From Cavia porcellus (Eukaryota > Chordata > Mammalia > Rodentia > Caviidae), in assembly GCF_034190915.1 (NCBI RefSeq), contig NW_026947496.1, positions 27,746,001-27,810,000 of the forward strand: a stretch of DNA of 64,000 nucleotides, read 5' to 3'. How positions within the stretch are numbered: position 1 is the first letter of the stretch; every line of letters begins with the position of its first letter. The position numbers were made by a program, and so were the translations under genes. The notes beneath the pieces were generated by a model, which worked only from the letters and a program-made list of their open reading frames with translations, was not told where the DNA came from and made no database searches. This document shows positions 24,536 through 35,500 of this stretch, in pieces.

Positions 24536-25427
24536 AAAAGAAATAAAAAGAAAAAATATAAAAGGAAAGTGTGGACCCTTGGTACAATGTACACAGGAAG
24601 ATGGTATCTTCAGACTTGGGGAGAGCAGTGACCACAGCAGTGGACAGGAAAGCCTGCCGTAGCGGGGAGACTGGCTGGCCGGTGGTGTACTCATCATCAA
24701 AGATGAGCAGTGGGAGAGGTCTCTCCCCAAGCCGCAGTGAAATGCTGAGTGTCTGGCATGTAGAACTTGAACGTTCAGTAGACTTAAGGCAAAGTGGACG
24801 ATACTGAATGAGCAAAATAGTTCTTCCTTCTGATAAGTACAAATACAGTGAGAAAGATGGTAAAGATAAGGCTTTATTGAAGGCATCTAAAGAGGCTATA
24901 TTTGAAAAATTCTGAAAGCAAATATGTTACACACATAGGGCGCTACAGCAGCCCATCCTATACTTCATTTTAACAATGAAAGCAAAACAATGGTAAGGGA
25001 GGCTGGTATAATCAGAGCCCTAAAATAACAGGACCATATTCCTAGGAAGGTGGGAGCCGTATCTACCGCACCAGCACATAAGAAAACATACTACAAACTG
25101 TAATGCGTAATCTTTGTAGGAGGCAACGCTGGAGGTAACTTACCCTCAGTACTTATTATTCTGGCACTTTATAGTGTGAAAGGCCCCCAATTTTAAAAAT
25201 TCACGTTAAGGTCTGAGTTACCCTCTTATTTTAGCCATAATGCTGAGCCTGATGTTTACTAGAATCCCTTGGGTGTTTTTTTTTTTAACTTAAGCAAGAG
25301 GATGGCTGGCAAGTTAGAAATACTGAAACTTCCATCAAATAAACTAACCCTACAATATTATCAAAATCCAAAAGGGAACAGATCTAAAACTCCAAGACCA
25401 CATCTCTATCTACTTGCATATTTTTAT

Positions 25428-25566
25428 TTTTATTTTTTGAAGTAGGGTCTTGCAGTGTAGATCAATGAGTCCCTTTGTATCCCAAGCTGGCCTCAGACTC
25501 TCAGCGATCCTCCTGACTCAGCAGATTGCTGCAATGGTAATAGTCACATGCCACCATGTCCAGGTC
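25428..25566 (-). repeat. B1 SINE
   Basis: Antisense B1, diverged. Confidence 0.65.
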
Positions 25567-25745
25567 TACTTGTGTAAGAAGCCTTACTTTGAAACTCAAA
25601 CATCTACTGCTAAAAGATGGTAAAATAATGCAAAAACTGGTGTTATTTTTGGCTTAGCTTCAGTAACTACTGAATATAAATAAAATGATTTCTCATTACT
25701 GAGTTAATATGAATAGTGTCTAAAAATACAGACTTTAAGAAAAAT

Positions 25746-25890
25746 AGCCGGGTATAATGACACATGCCTTTAATCTCAACAATTGGGAGGCTGAGGCAAA
25801 ATCATCAGGAGTTAGACGGTGGTCTGGGCTATACAGTGAATTCAAGGCCTGCCTGAACTACATACTGAGACCTTGCCTCAAAAAAATAAA
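25746..25890 (+). repeat. B1 SINE
   Basis: GCCGGGTATAATGACACATG to GAGACCTTGCCTC. Confidence 0.85.
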
Positions 25891-26137
25891 GGATAAGTAA
25901 ATAGAATAATAAACTAGTAATTATTCCAGGCTTACTAAAGCAAAGCTCCTTTCTTGGAATGTTAAATATAATTACCTAGATTAAATTGAAATACCTTTAA
26001 GATAATGACTATTATATTTATTATTATAAATACAAAGAAATTTATGCATTTTTCTGATGACTTTATAAATTAAAAATTCTATCTTCAAGATACAGACAAT
26101 ATTACCTAAAAAGAAAACCCATCTCAAAAATTATAAC

Positions 26138-26220
26138 TAGTCGAGGATATAACTGAGTGGCATAGCACCTGTCCAGCAAGTGTGAGGTCATGAATTAAAT
26201 ACCCAGTATCAAAAAAAAAA
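26138..26220 (+). repeat. ID SINE
   Basis: GTCGAGGATATAACTGAGTGG and an A tail. Confidence 0.75.
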
Positions 26221-26231
26221 CCCAAATTTAT

Positions 26232-26392
26232 GCCAGGCATGGTGGTACACAGTTCTAATCCCAGCTCTGGGGGAGGCTGAGGCAGAGAGATCCCTGTAAG
26301 TTCAAGGCCAGCCTGGGTTATATTGTGAGTTCAAGGATAGTCTGAACTACATTGAGAGACCCTGTCTTAAAAAAAAACAACAACAACAACTC
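26232..26392 (+). repeat. B1 SINE with (AAC)n tail
   Basis: GCCAGGCATGGTGGTACACA, internal near-duplicate, then AACAACAACAAC. Confidence 0.9.
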
Positions 26393-26484
26393 CACTTTTA
26401 CTGGAATGTTGCTAGATAACACCATGCGAGGCAAAAAGAGCTATTCTATTCTATTCTAATCCAATCTAATTTAATCTATTTATT

Positions 26485-26605
26485 TTGACATGGAGGTCTT
26501 CCCAATATTGTCAAGCTAGTCTTCATATTCTGGCCTCAAGCAATTCCTCCTGCCTCAGCCTCTAAAGTAGCTGAAACTATCAGTGCATACTTTTGCACCC
26601 TATCT
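26485..26605 (-). repeat. B1 SINE, diverged
   Basis: Antisense (TCCTGCCTCAGCCTCTAAAG). Confidence 0.6.
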
Positions 26606-26609
26606 TGTT

Positions 26610-26960
26610 TGATTCTTAAAAGAATTCCACAAAGTATATAGCTCTTATTTCCTTCTCTATTTTATGTTTTTGCTTTTGTTTTTGGATTTTGAGACATGGT
26701 CTTGTCACACAGTTCAGGCCGGCCTTGAGCTTACTCTGTAACCCAGGCTAGTCTCAAATTTGCAATGATCCTCCTGCCTCAGCCTCCCAAATGCTGGGAT
26801 TACAGGCCTGCACTGCCACACCCGACTTACTTTCTCTATTTTATAAAAGAGGAAAGTGAGGCTTAGAGACATTAAAGAATTTCCCACATAAAATGGAGAC
26901 TCACAACTAATCTTGCCCTCATCTGCCAATCTGCATCACCCTGCCCACAAACAGCACACC
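26610..26960 (-). repeat. MIR/L2-like relic split by a B1
   Basis: Parts at about 26610-26670 and 26830-26900 (TATTTTATAAAAGAGGAAAG, GAGGCTTAGAGACATTAAAG) flank the B1 at 26690-26828. Confidence 0.5.
26690..26828 (-). repeat. B1 SINE
   Basis: Antisense (TCAGCCTCCCAAATGCTGGG), well conserved. Confidence 0.9.
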
Positions 26961-27324
26961 CAGTTCTACACCTGTATTTACAGAGAGTGACTCTGTTTGA
27001 CTAGGGGAAAAAACTAAGTCAGGAGAAAAATTTAACAGCAAACCCATACTGTTTATGTTAATTACCTACCAAAGCTCTCATCTGACTGTTTTTTAAAGAC
27101 ATTACCTGAATTATTTTCAATATTCTGAAAGGAAATAAAACCTCTGCCTTGGTATTTTACATGGTAAAGTATGATGAGTCTATTATCTGTGGTTCTAAAA
27201 AGTGTTGAAATATATTTATATTTCTCTTTTCCAGGTTACAGAATAAGTTAGCTTTCTCTGTGACTCCTAAACCTACAACTGGCTTGCTATCTCCACTTTT
27301 CCTCATTTGTATTAAACTCAAGGT

Positions 27325-27667
27325 TGATAGAACTGTGGAGGGGAGGAAGATGAGGAAGACCAGCGGAGGCTGAAAAGATAAGAAGTATAAAATATAAGTA
27401 ACCTTTATTTTGGGAATGCGGGGAGAGACACCCCCGACCCCCCGGGGCGTGGCATCTCCACCCTGGCAGGCGATCTCTCCGTGGAACACGTGGAGTGAGG
27501 CACATAAGTAGCCTCGGCCTGGGGTGGAACCTAAGGGGGCATTAGGGATGCACAGGTAGCCCATTGGTCTTAGTTTGGCGCCAGAGGTAATTCCTAAGGG
27601 GGGGGGGGGATAGGAGCTCCTTGGCTTTACCGGCTACAGTATCCGGCCTGAGCCAGCAACCCTTTCA
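27325..27667 (-). mobile_element. Solo LTR, short, with exact target duplication
   Basis: A 343-bp block begins TGATAG and ends TTTCA on the plus strand, flanked by perfect AAGGT copies at 27320-27324 and 27668-27672. On the minus strand an AATAAA (27408-27403) is followed by a pyrimidine-rich U5-like tract. It is locally GC-rich and contains a G-run of about 12 near 27600. Confidence 0.75.
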
Positions 27668-28582
27668 AAGGTAAATCATAAACACAAAATAAAATTTTAC
27701 ATTTGGCATAATTTTGTCTCCAGGACTCTGTGCATCTTGTAATTAAAAAACTGAACCATTTCGACAGTGAGCATACATTTGATGAAGAAATAAGCACTCA
27801 TATGCAAAATTTCGGCATTATAGGGGACCTAAAATTTCTTGTTTATTATTATCAAAAACAATCTTTCTATTCAAGCACTGGAAAAATACAAACATTTACC
27901 CAGAAATACAAATGTTTAGACAAACCTATACTTAAAATGTACATGGATGTGATTATATTTTCCTCTCTCCATTTAATTGAGAGAACAAGTGATTTTTAAA
28001 GATGCCTCATAATTTCTGGTTTTTGCTCCTGATTAATTTGTGACATTTCTTGGAGGGAATTGGAAGGGTAGGCGAGAAAGCCTTTCGAAGGTTTTAAGCT
28101 TCAGACTTGGAAGGAACAGAGAGAGGTGAGGTGTCTCTAGCAAATGACAACGCTCAAATAAATAATACTTAAGTTTAAAGAAAACGATTCTTTAAGTCTA
28201 AGAAACGCAAACCGTGAGGCTAAGACACCAGATTCCCAAACTCCACCCTACTCTGAAACAATCATTCAAAGGAGCCTTCCAGCAAACGTCTTTTCCTAGA
28301 TATCCAGAGGAAGCCCGAGAAGACCTCCTGAACTCAAACTCTGGCTTAACCCTTCTGCCTGCTGCCCTTCCTTCTAGCCACCTGGCCAGCGGGGCTGGGA
28401 AGCAGGATTGCACTAGGGCCACGGCAGCTCGGCGCCGACGCCAGGAGCCTCGCTTGCTCGCATCTGCGGCCGGGGTGCCGCCCCTCAGGACACCCCCAGG
28501 CGGTGCCTTCCCGGGAGACAGCCCCAGGGGAGCGACTCCAGACCAAACCCCAGACAGGTAGGGGTTGCTACTGCGCTCTTAC

Positions 28583-28720
28583 CTCCAGCAGGGACAGCGA
28601 CCGCGGCCCCTGCTCCGGCGCCCCCTCTACCTGCTGGGGGCGGCACTGCTCCTGCCAGGTTGCACCCGGGACACCGCCCGCCCCCAGCTCAGCTCAGGTC
28701 CGCACGCGTCGGGGTTGCGC
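28583..28720 (-). other. KIAA0319: KIAA0319 non-coding exon 1 (approximate 5' end)
   Basis: Within the CpG island the minus strand carries a strong donor, GCTGGAG|GTAAGAG, with the exon ending at 28583. Weaker donors also exist on this strand (for example near 28628 and 28926). No start codon is expected here, because the first coding residues are in the exon at 1045-1186. The position fits human gene order, where the KIAA0319 5' end lies a few kb beyond the TDP2 3' end. The transcription start cannot be read from sequence; the upper boundary is an estimate placed just below the X-box. Confidence 0.5.
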
Positions 28721-28751
28721 GCTCGGTGATTCAGCGCCTTTCCGCTGCGCG

Positions 28752-28765
28752 GTTACCACGGCGAC
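28752..28765 (-). promoter_or_regulatory. RFX X-box in the KIAA0319 promoter
   Basis: The minus strand reads GTCGCCGTGGTAAC, matching the RFX-family X-box (GTNRCC, short spacer, RGYAAC) with both half-sites intact and a 2-bp spacer. X-boxes mark promoters of cilia-related genes. A functional X-box in the KIAA0319 promoter has been reported as I recall, so this is probably the orthologous site. Confidence 0.75.
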
Positions 28766-28769
28766 GCGC

Positions 28770-28779
28770 GCGCACGCGC
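28770..28779. promoter_or_regulatory. NRF1-type site
   Basis: GCGCACGCGC matches the palindromic NRF1 consensus core and lies a few bases from the X-box in the same CpG island. Binding is inferred from the motif only. Confidence 0.5.
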
Positions 28780-29394
28780 AACACGCGCCGGGGAAGAGTG
28801 GGAGGGCAGCAGCAGCCCGCCAAGTGGGCTCCCGGGGTACTACTCACCGCCAGCACCGGGGGTACCTGCTCCCTCCCCACGGGAAACCAGGACTCAGAGC
28901 GACCTGCGCCCCCACATCCTTTCCTCTACCTGCCTTTTCCTTGCCACCAGGCGTTAAAGAGTCTGAGGAATGAAAGCTCCTTTTAAATAAATTCTCGAAC
29001 CAAAGTGGCTCAGAGGAAATGTGGGCACACTGAGTCAAGGACCCCGCGTGAATGCATCCTTCGAAGGAGTCACCCCAGCTTCACAAGTCCTCTTTCCGTG
29101 GGAGCTTTTTGGGCTCCACCAGGTAGCCCATCTGGTGACCTGGGCTGGGAGGGGTCCAGATCAACACCCAGCTCCACAAGTGACACTGTGCCCAGAGAAC
29201 TCTGACCACGTGCATCTTGGGGAAGTGAAAGTCGCAATCCCAGAAAAACTGTAAAGTTCCTCTTATTTAAGCATCTGAGAACGCCGGGGAGGGGTGAAGA
29301 AGCCTCCAAGGCTTTCCTTGAGCACTGCTTATCCAACCTGTCACTACTGCCTACAGTGCACTGTCTAGGGCCGAACCACATACTGATAAAACAA

Positions 29395-29555
29395 GCATCC
29401 ACCAGGCCATGCACTAGCTATGGAGGAGCTACCAACAAGTTACGCAGTCCTGCTCACCCTGGTTCCTTGGGTTATAAAATGGAGATGCTAACAGCACCCA
29501 CAGATTGGGAGAATTAAATGAGATGAGGTACATTAAAAATCTAAGGTGGAAAAAG
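29395..29555 (+). repeat. MIR SINE relic
   Basis: GGTTATAAAATGGAGATGC followed by GAATTAAATGAGATGAGGTA matches the MIR 3' half. Confidence 0.6.
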
Positions 29556-29650
29556 TGCAAATCGCCTGCCACTCTGGAGCCTGAGGCAGGAAGGTGGTGA
29601 GTTTGAGATCATCCTGGACTGCATTAGAAAGACCTTATCTCAAAGATAAC
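29556..29650 (+). repeat. B1 SINE, diverged
   Basis: TGGAGCCTGAGGCAGGAAGG and AAGACCTTATCTCAAAG. Confidence 0.65.
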
Positions 29651-31204
29651 CTTGCCACTGATTAGGCTGGAAAGGCAAACTCGGAGAAAGCCACAGATCA
29701 AGTTCACAGGAGACATGTTTCATTGTAACAATTCCTGCTTGCATTTCTACAGCTTCCTTTCCAATGGGGCCCCTGGCTTTGCCACTGTCATCAGTAACTG
29801 GCAACACCCAATTTCTAAGCTCCCTCCACTTCCTAATGACAGCACTAATCCCTAGTTAATGTCCACTTCTCCCAAAAGGCCTCTGAAAAGCAACTGGAGC
29901 CCATCCTAGATTCCAAAGCACTTTTCAAGGTCCTTCCGCAGGAGCCAAAGCATTTACCCCTCTTCCCACAGAGCATTCCACAATACAGCAACGCAAGTCA
30001 GTAATCAATTAGGAGCCCCTGCAGGTTAGCAGGGCTTAAACTGGAACATTTTTAAACTCAGAGCCACTATGATGAACATCTTTCATTTATATATAATGAG
30101 TGTATATGTATGTCAACAGGGAGATGTACTCACACATTAGCCTATTCCTTACGACCCAGATTGAGGGAACTTTCCCTTCTCAGCATTCAGCAGACACTGA
30201 CTAAATCATGCAGATGGATGCCAGGGATAAGACGATGCTTCAGTAGTTTTCCTGGCTTTTTCAGCTCTTGCTGGCTGGGCCATTTGCACAATAAAAGATA
30301 AACAACTGCCTTATTTTGAAGACAAACGAAACTGAAGTTTAGCAAACTTAAAATATACTCCACATCACGCCAAACTGCTTAGGAAAAAGAGCCGTGTAGA
30401 AAAGTGTTGGCTCACCATAATGTAAGATTATGATGTGGAATTTCACTAAGTGAGGTAAAGTGAACAAAGCTTTTAGAATGGAAAACCTTAAAATTGAAAG
30501 TTTGCTCAAGATGCTGCAAATTAGTTTAATTTTTCATTGTTTGAAAACTACTGCCCACTGGAGTGGAATGAGGGGTTTGAACCATTCCTATTCATTCCAC
30601 TTACAACTCGTTTCTTGCACTTTGTCATTATCAGCCACAAGAAGGTATTTTGGGTGGTTGCTGAGTTATATAAATTATACTTTTACTGTTTTAAAAGTCC
30701 TTTATTTTAATGTACCGCACCGCATGTTTTGTATATTTAGACACTTACCTATTTTGTTAATGCAATGTGGAGTTCTTATGAGTAATTTATCCCCAGTCCT
30801 TTTCCCACAGAAATGAATTATCTCCATACTATATGCTACTAAAATAGTTCCATCAGTTTTCATTTTTAATGATTAAAGTTATAAATAAATTCAAATTGTC
30901 TTTTGTAGGTATTTAATTTTGGCACTACTGATGAAAATAAGTTTCTGTTACTGCTAGTTCTAGTTTTGCCCACTGATTCCCATTTCCTTTACTAAGGATA
31001 CTCTTAGTAATTCTTAGTGGGAAGAAAAGCAACACAGAAAGCTGTTTTCTTCCACACAAGGAAACAGCAGCAGTGGAGCCAGAAATAGGTAAAAATTTTA
31101 ATTCAATCATAGACATACACACCCGACCTAAAAATTCTTTATTTCAGTACATTTCTTTTGTGGAGAAATTTTTTCTTTAGAGCACATTTAAAAGTACTCT
31201 TTAG

Positions 31205-31288
31205 AGGTAGGATTATAAAACAAGTGAAGAGCACTTGCCCAGCATGTGTGAAAACCCTGGTTTCCATATCCAGAACCACAAAAAGAAA
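31205..31288 (+). repeat. ID-like SINE relic
   Basis: GAGCACTTGCCCAGCATGTG and a CCAGAACCACAAAAAG end. Confidence 0.55.
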
Positions 31289-31413
31289 AAAGGAATGAAA
31301 AATGGACTCTTTATTCACACCCTGTAAAATATTTTCATTTTACAAGTAGCAAAACTAGGGTCAGGCCTTGTTAAGTACTTGGACAGGAGACAAGTAGCAA
31401 AACTAAAAGGCTA

Positions 31414-32227
31414 TTTATTCTAATGCATTTATTTTTTCTCTTAGAAAAAAAAAGTTCCATTCCTATAAAATTGATTTTAATCATGGTAAGTCTACCTTTG
31501 ATGACAGGGCTACCCATTAACCAGAAAAGTGTGAAGAAATTTTAAATCATAAGGCTTCATTTGTTGCTTCCTGATTATGTAGGGTTGGCAGCTGATAAAA
31601 AAATTAAATCTGATGTAGAATTGCTATCATCTACTTAATTGAAAATGATCATGGCTTTTTCATTTATCTGAATTTTTAAATACAATTGTAACTTGGTTCC
31701 AAGAACTCAGTAACTTCAGTAAATAATGACATTTAAATATTACCTTTTGTGGTGCCTCACTGAAAAAAGAAATGCTTTAAATGTTAGTCTACAGATGATA
31801 TAGGCCGTAGTTGAAATCTAGCTGGTAGCTTAGGCTCAAAAGGGTTTCATATTCTGAACACACATATGCCTTCGTTTAAAATACACATTGGGCCTGGTGG
31901 TACATGCCTGTGATCCCAGTACTGTGTAAGGCTAGGGCAGCAGGATCGTAAGTTTGAGCCTAGGCTGGACAATTTAATAACTTAGCAAGACCTTATTTCA
32001 GAAAGATTTTTTAAAATTAGAAAAAAAAAAGGATTCTAAATTCTGAAAACACAACCCACAACATAAAACTTTAACTGTGCTTTCCTATAGCAATGATACA
32101 TTATACAGTATTAATTTCTCTATATTAAATTAACCTTTCCAGATAAGTACATAAAGTAGATGTCTGCAAAAAATCCAGAACAAAATGATTCAAGATTCAC
32201 ATTTAAGATTCACATTTGAAAAGTATT
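31414..32227 (-). other. TDP2: TDP2 3' UTR with candidate poly(A) signals
   Basis: After the stop codon the minus strand is AT-rich and contains a plus-oriented B1 copy at 31882-32010. AATAAA hexamers on the minus strand lie at 31433-31428 and 31419-31414, with further ones at 31315-31310 and 31143-31138. The first pair gives a 3' UTR of about 0.8 kb, plausible for TDP2. Which one is used cannot be decided from sequence. Confidence 0.5.
31882..32010 (+). repeat. B1 SINE in the TDP2 3' UTR (antisense to TDP2)
   Basis: GGGCCTGGTGGTACATGCCT with an A-rich end. Confidence 0.7.
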
Positions 32228-32509
32228 TCACAATATGACATCTAAATTACACAGTAGACCCCAGTGATCACTAGGAAATCTGCCACAGTCCAGTTTTTCC
32301 AACCCAAGCAGGTCCAAACTTCGAGGAATAATATGGCCCTCTTCTGCTGCTGATCTGAAAAATATTCGATCAAAACGAAGCTTACAAGTAGCAGGTATTC
32401 CAAGGTTAGAGTTCATCTGTGTGTCCCATGTATACTGGCAATGCTTAGGTTTCCCCAAAAACTCCCAGACATCTAAAATGTTGCTGGGTAAACCACCACA
32501 TTTAGTAAC
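32228..32509 (-). CDS. TDP2: TDP2 coding exon 7 (terminal)
   Basis: Begins VTKCGGLPSNILDVWEFLGK after TTTTGCAG and ends CNLDVIL-stop at 32228. It contains the DNA-binding loop region (TWDTQMNSNLG) and the SDHW motif with catalytic His347. It encodes 93 residues and all key positions match human. Confidence 0.97.
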   Translation of the reverse strand, partial: VTKCGGLPSNILDVWEFLGKPKHCQYTWDTQMNSNLGIPATCKLRFDRIFFRSAAEEGHIIPRSLDLLGLEKLDCGRFPSDHWGLLCNLDVIL

Positions 32510-35500
32510 CTGCAAAAGAGAAATATTGTGAAAGATCTACAAAATCATTTTTTTCTAATTTAAACAATTATAACATTTTAAACCAGAAAGTCAAAAGTAA
32601 TTAATGTACAAATGTTCTTCCTTGAATAGGTACCTAATTTGGAGTGTCAGATAAAACTCAAAAGACTGAACACTCATAGCTTCAGTTAATGCTTTACATC
32701 TTTAAAAACTGCCAGGTGTAGTGGTACATGCTGTAATCACAGCAAGTCCAGGGTCAACATGAACTACATAGTGAGATCCTATCTCAAATAAATATATACA
32801 TACATACATAAATAAGTAATTTTAAAAGCTGAACTGCTGTGGAAAGAGTATTCTACTTTAGTCTTTAGAAATGCAGCATTTATATAATACGTTAATATAT
32901 ATTTTTATAATTAATAATTTTAATTGCCTTCATAGGTTTATTTTAAACTTATTAACAATATTAATTCTTCGTTTTCTTCTTTATACTAAGAGGAAAGAAA
33001 TTTTGTCTCAGATCTGACCATTGTGGATGTAGCAAAAGGAGGTAAAAAGATTGATAACTATTAGGACTCATCCACAGGATTTCTGTGTAGAGAGTTTATC
33101 ACTACATCCTGTTAGCTGATCATTAGTGTGATTGTATTTTTTGTGGTTATTAAAATCTCAAATTTTAATTCATAGAATAAAGCTGTAAAACAAAGTTGGA
33201 GCTGGAGAGTACTGCTCAATGTAGAGAGCATTTGCCTAGCATGCACAAGGCCCAAGGTGTGTACCCAACACTGCCCCCATGTAAGCTAATAGAATCTGAA
33301 TAAAATCACAGAAGGCTGAGTGTTGGGACTACTAATCTCTGTTCTCACTTTGCAACTAAGGATTCTGTAAATAAACTCAGTCTCAATCTTTTCTAAACTC
33401 TTCTAATTTAGCTTCTCTATATGCCTTGTATTAACCCAGCAGACACATTGTTTTATGTTGTCTATTTCATTTGGGTATTCACTTTCACCCAGTAATGAGA
33501 GCCTCTCTGCCCCTAGAAATAACAGCAAAGGCTAAAAGGTATCTGCTGACTTGCACTTTCAAGGTCCCTTAAACATTTTGAGTGATTAAATGGTCCAGTG
33601 TTAACAACTAAACAATAGTCTTCACAAACAACAATAATCTTCACACAAGCATTGAACTAACTTTGGTACTCACTTCTTGATCCCTTAAATTTGTATCTCC
33701 TGCAAATATAACTGTAGCTGACTCTGGAGCCTCTTGCATTTTCTTTAACACCAGTTTTAACTGATTCATTCGTTCCTTGGCATGCTCTCTGGTGCTCTCC
33801 AAATGTGAAGTCATAAGGCACAGTTCATTTCCAGACAAACTCACCTACAACAGGATAAATAAGTTGAGCACTGACTACTAATAGTGAAATCTGATGACAG
33901 AATCAGCAGCTTTTTCAAGCATCAACTGATACACTTCTAAAACTGTAATCTTAGCACTTTCTATCCTTTCAGGTCAAAAAAGAAATGTAATGCCCTAACC
34001 CTGCCTGCAAAGACTATAAACGTGACTCACTTCCCATGTCACCTCCAATGCAGCTTCTTCCCTAGTGTCCCTGAGGCTACCAATAGCTCACTCCTCTGGC
34101 TCCTCCTACATGCCAGACAGGCTACTGTTAAGGTTCCAGACTGAGTTAAAAGTACAGGATTCCCTCCAGTGAAGCTGTAAGTCATTTGCACTCAGGTAAT
34201 TTTCATTCATTGAAGTCTGGCATATAGGTACTTGAAAAACATCAGTTAACTGAATGAATATGAATTATTGACCATCTGCAATGACGATACTAACTACAAA
34301 GGATCTGCCTTTACACTGTCTGCAGAATCCAGTCTAATTCTTTCACACTGGGCATTTATGCTCTTTGGTAACTTGAATCCTGCCTACTCCTCAACCTCCT
34401 GTCACACTCCCTCTTCAAATCCTCCACACTCAGAGCAGAAAGCTTGCTCATGCCCATATACATCTCTTACAACTTGCACAAGTTTGCGCATGATGGTTTC
34501 TCTACTTGACTCTTCATGTCTACAATGTATGTATTTTCAGATGTGTATATTCAATTCAAATACCACTTCCTTCATGAAATCCTCACTAATCTTGTAGCAG
34601 ACATCTCTGTCCAAACTTTCAGAGTATCACTTAAAACTGCTGAGTGGCACTTATGCCTTTCCTTTATTTTAGTTACTAGAGACATACAGTCTCTCTCTTA
34701 CTAAACTGTATGAAAACAGGACATGTTTTGATTCAGTCTCATTAGCCTCACAGAGTATAACACAGTTCCATGTATAGAGGAGAGTAAAATTACTTAGGAA
34801 GCAAATGTGGAATATTTGCAAACTCAAATATTCTTAGGAAAATAAAACATTCTTAGGAAAACATCTAGTACATTAAGAATTCCATTTGAGGGGCTGAGGA
34901 TATAGCTGAGTGGTACAGCACCTGCCTGGCAAGTGCAAGGTAGTGAGTTCAATCCCCAGTACCAAAACAATGACAATGAAAAAAAGAATTCTATTTTTAC
35001 AAATTTGTCTATATTCAAAATTTATAGAGAAATCTAACAAAGTTCTTTAAAAGAATGAAACTGTAAGGAGCAAATTTTTCTCTAAAGGCAATCGTTTTTA
35101 AGGTAACACCATGGGACCATTTAAAGTCTGCTTTTTAAAAATTCAAATGTAGATTACTTACATGCACACACAAAAGGTTCCTCATCATTTTGGAGCTTGG
35201 AAAAGGAATGATCTCTTGGCTTTTTAATTTCACTCTTGATTTCTTCAACATTATAGCTGTGAAATATCCTTCTTCATGACCTTCAAACATTCAAGGAAAA
35301 GAATTTAGGGTGAGAAAGTCAAGAGTTCTGTTGGTTTTCCACAAGCTCCCCTACTAAAAATGTAACAATACACAGGCAACAGATATTCAAATGGATATAA
35401 ATCCTTAAACTATTATTTCAAAAATAGTTCAAGATGGTCAACCAAGGTAAGATGCTTACTTGCACCCTTCCAAAGTTTTAGCAGAAATAAAAGAGAAGTA

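Larger units (their letters stand above)
1187..28582 (-). other. KIAA0319 intron 1
   Basis: About 27.4 kb between exon 1 and the signal-peptide exon. Both strands were read: no convincing exon, RNA gene or processed gene copy was found. It holds the SINEs, LINE fragments, LTR blocks and DNA-transposon relics listed separately. The stretches 1240-2340, 2480-3100, 7320-8010, 20760-21690 and 27680-28350 show nothing recognised. Confidence 0.6.
28400..28870 (-). promoter_or_regulatory. KIAA0319: CpG-island promoter of KIAA0319
   Basis: The stretch is rich in G, C and CpG while both flanks are AT-rich with SINEs. It holds GC-box-like motifs (GGGGGCGG on the plus strand near 28637, CCGCCCGCCCC near 28674), no TATA box, an X-box at 28752-28765 and an NRF1-type site at 28770-28779. 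It lies at the expected start of KIAA0319 on the minus strand, about 3.4 kb from the TDP2 stop codon. Confidence 0.7.
28871..31413. other. Intergenic gap between KIAA0319 and TDP2
   Basis: Contains a MIR relic at about 29395-29555, a weak B1 at 29556-29650 and an ID-like relic at 31205-31285. The stretch 29660-31200 is unique AT-rich sequence with no recognised element or conserved frame. Confidence 0.5.
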
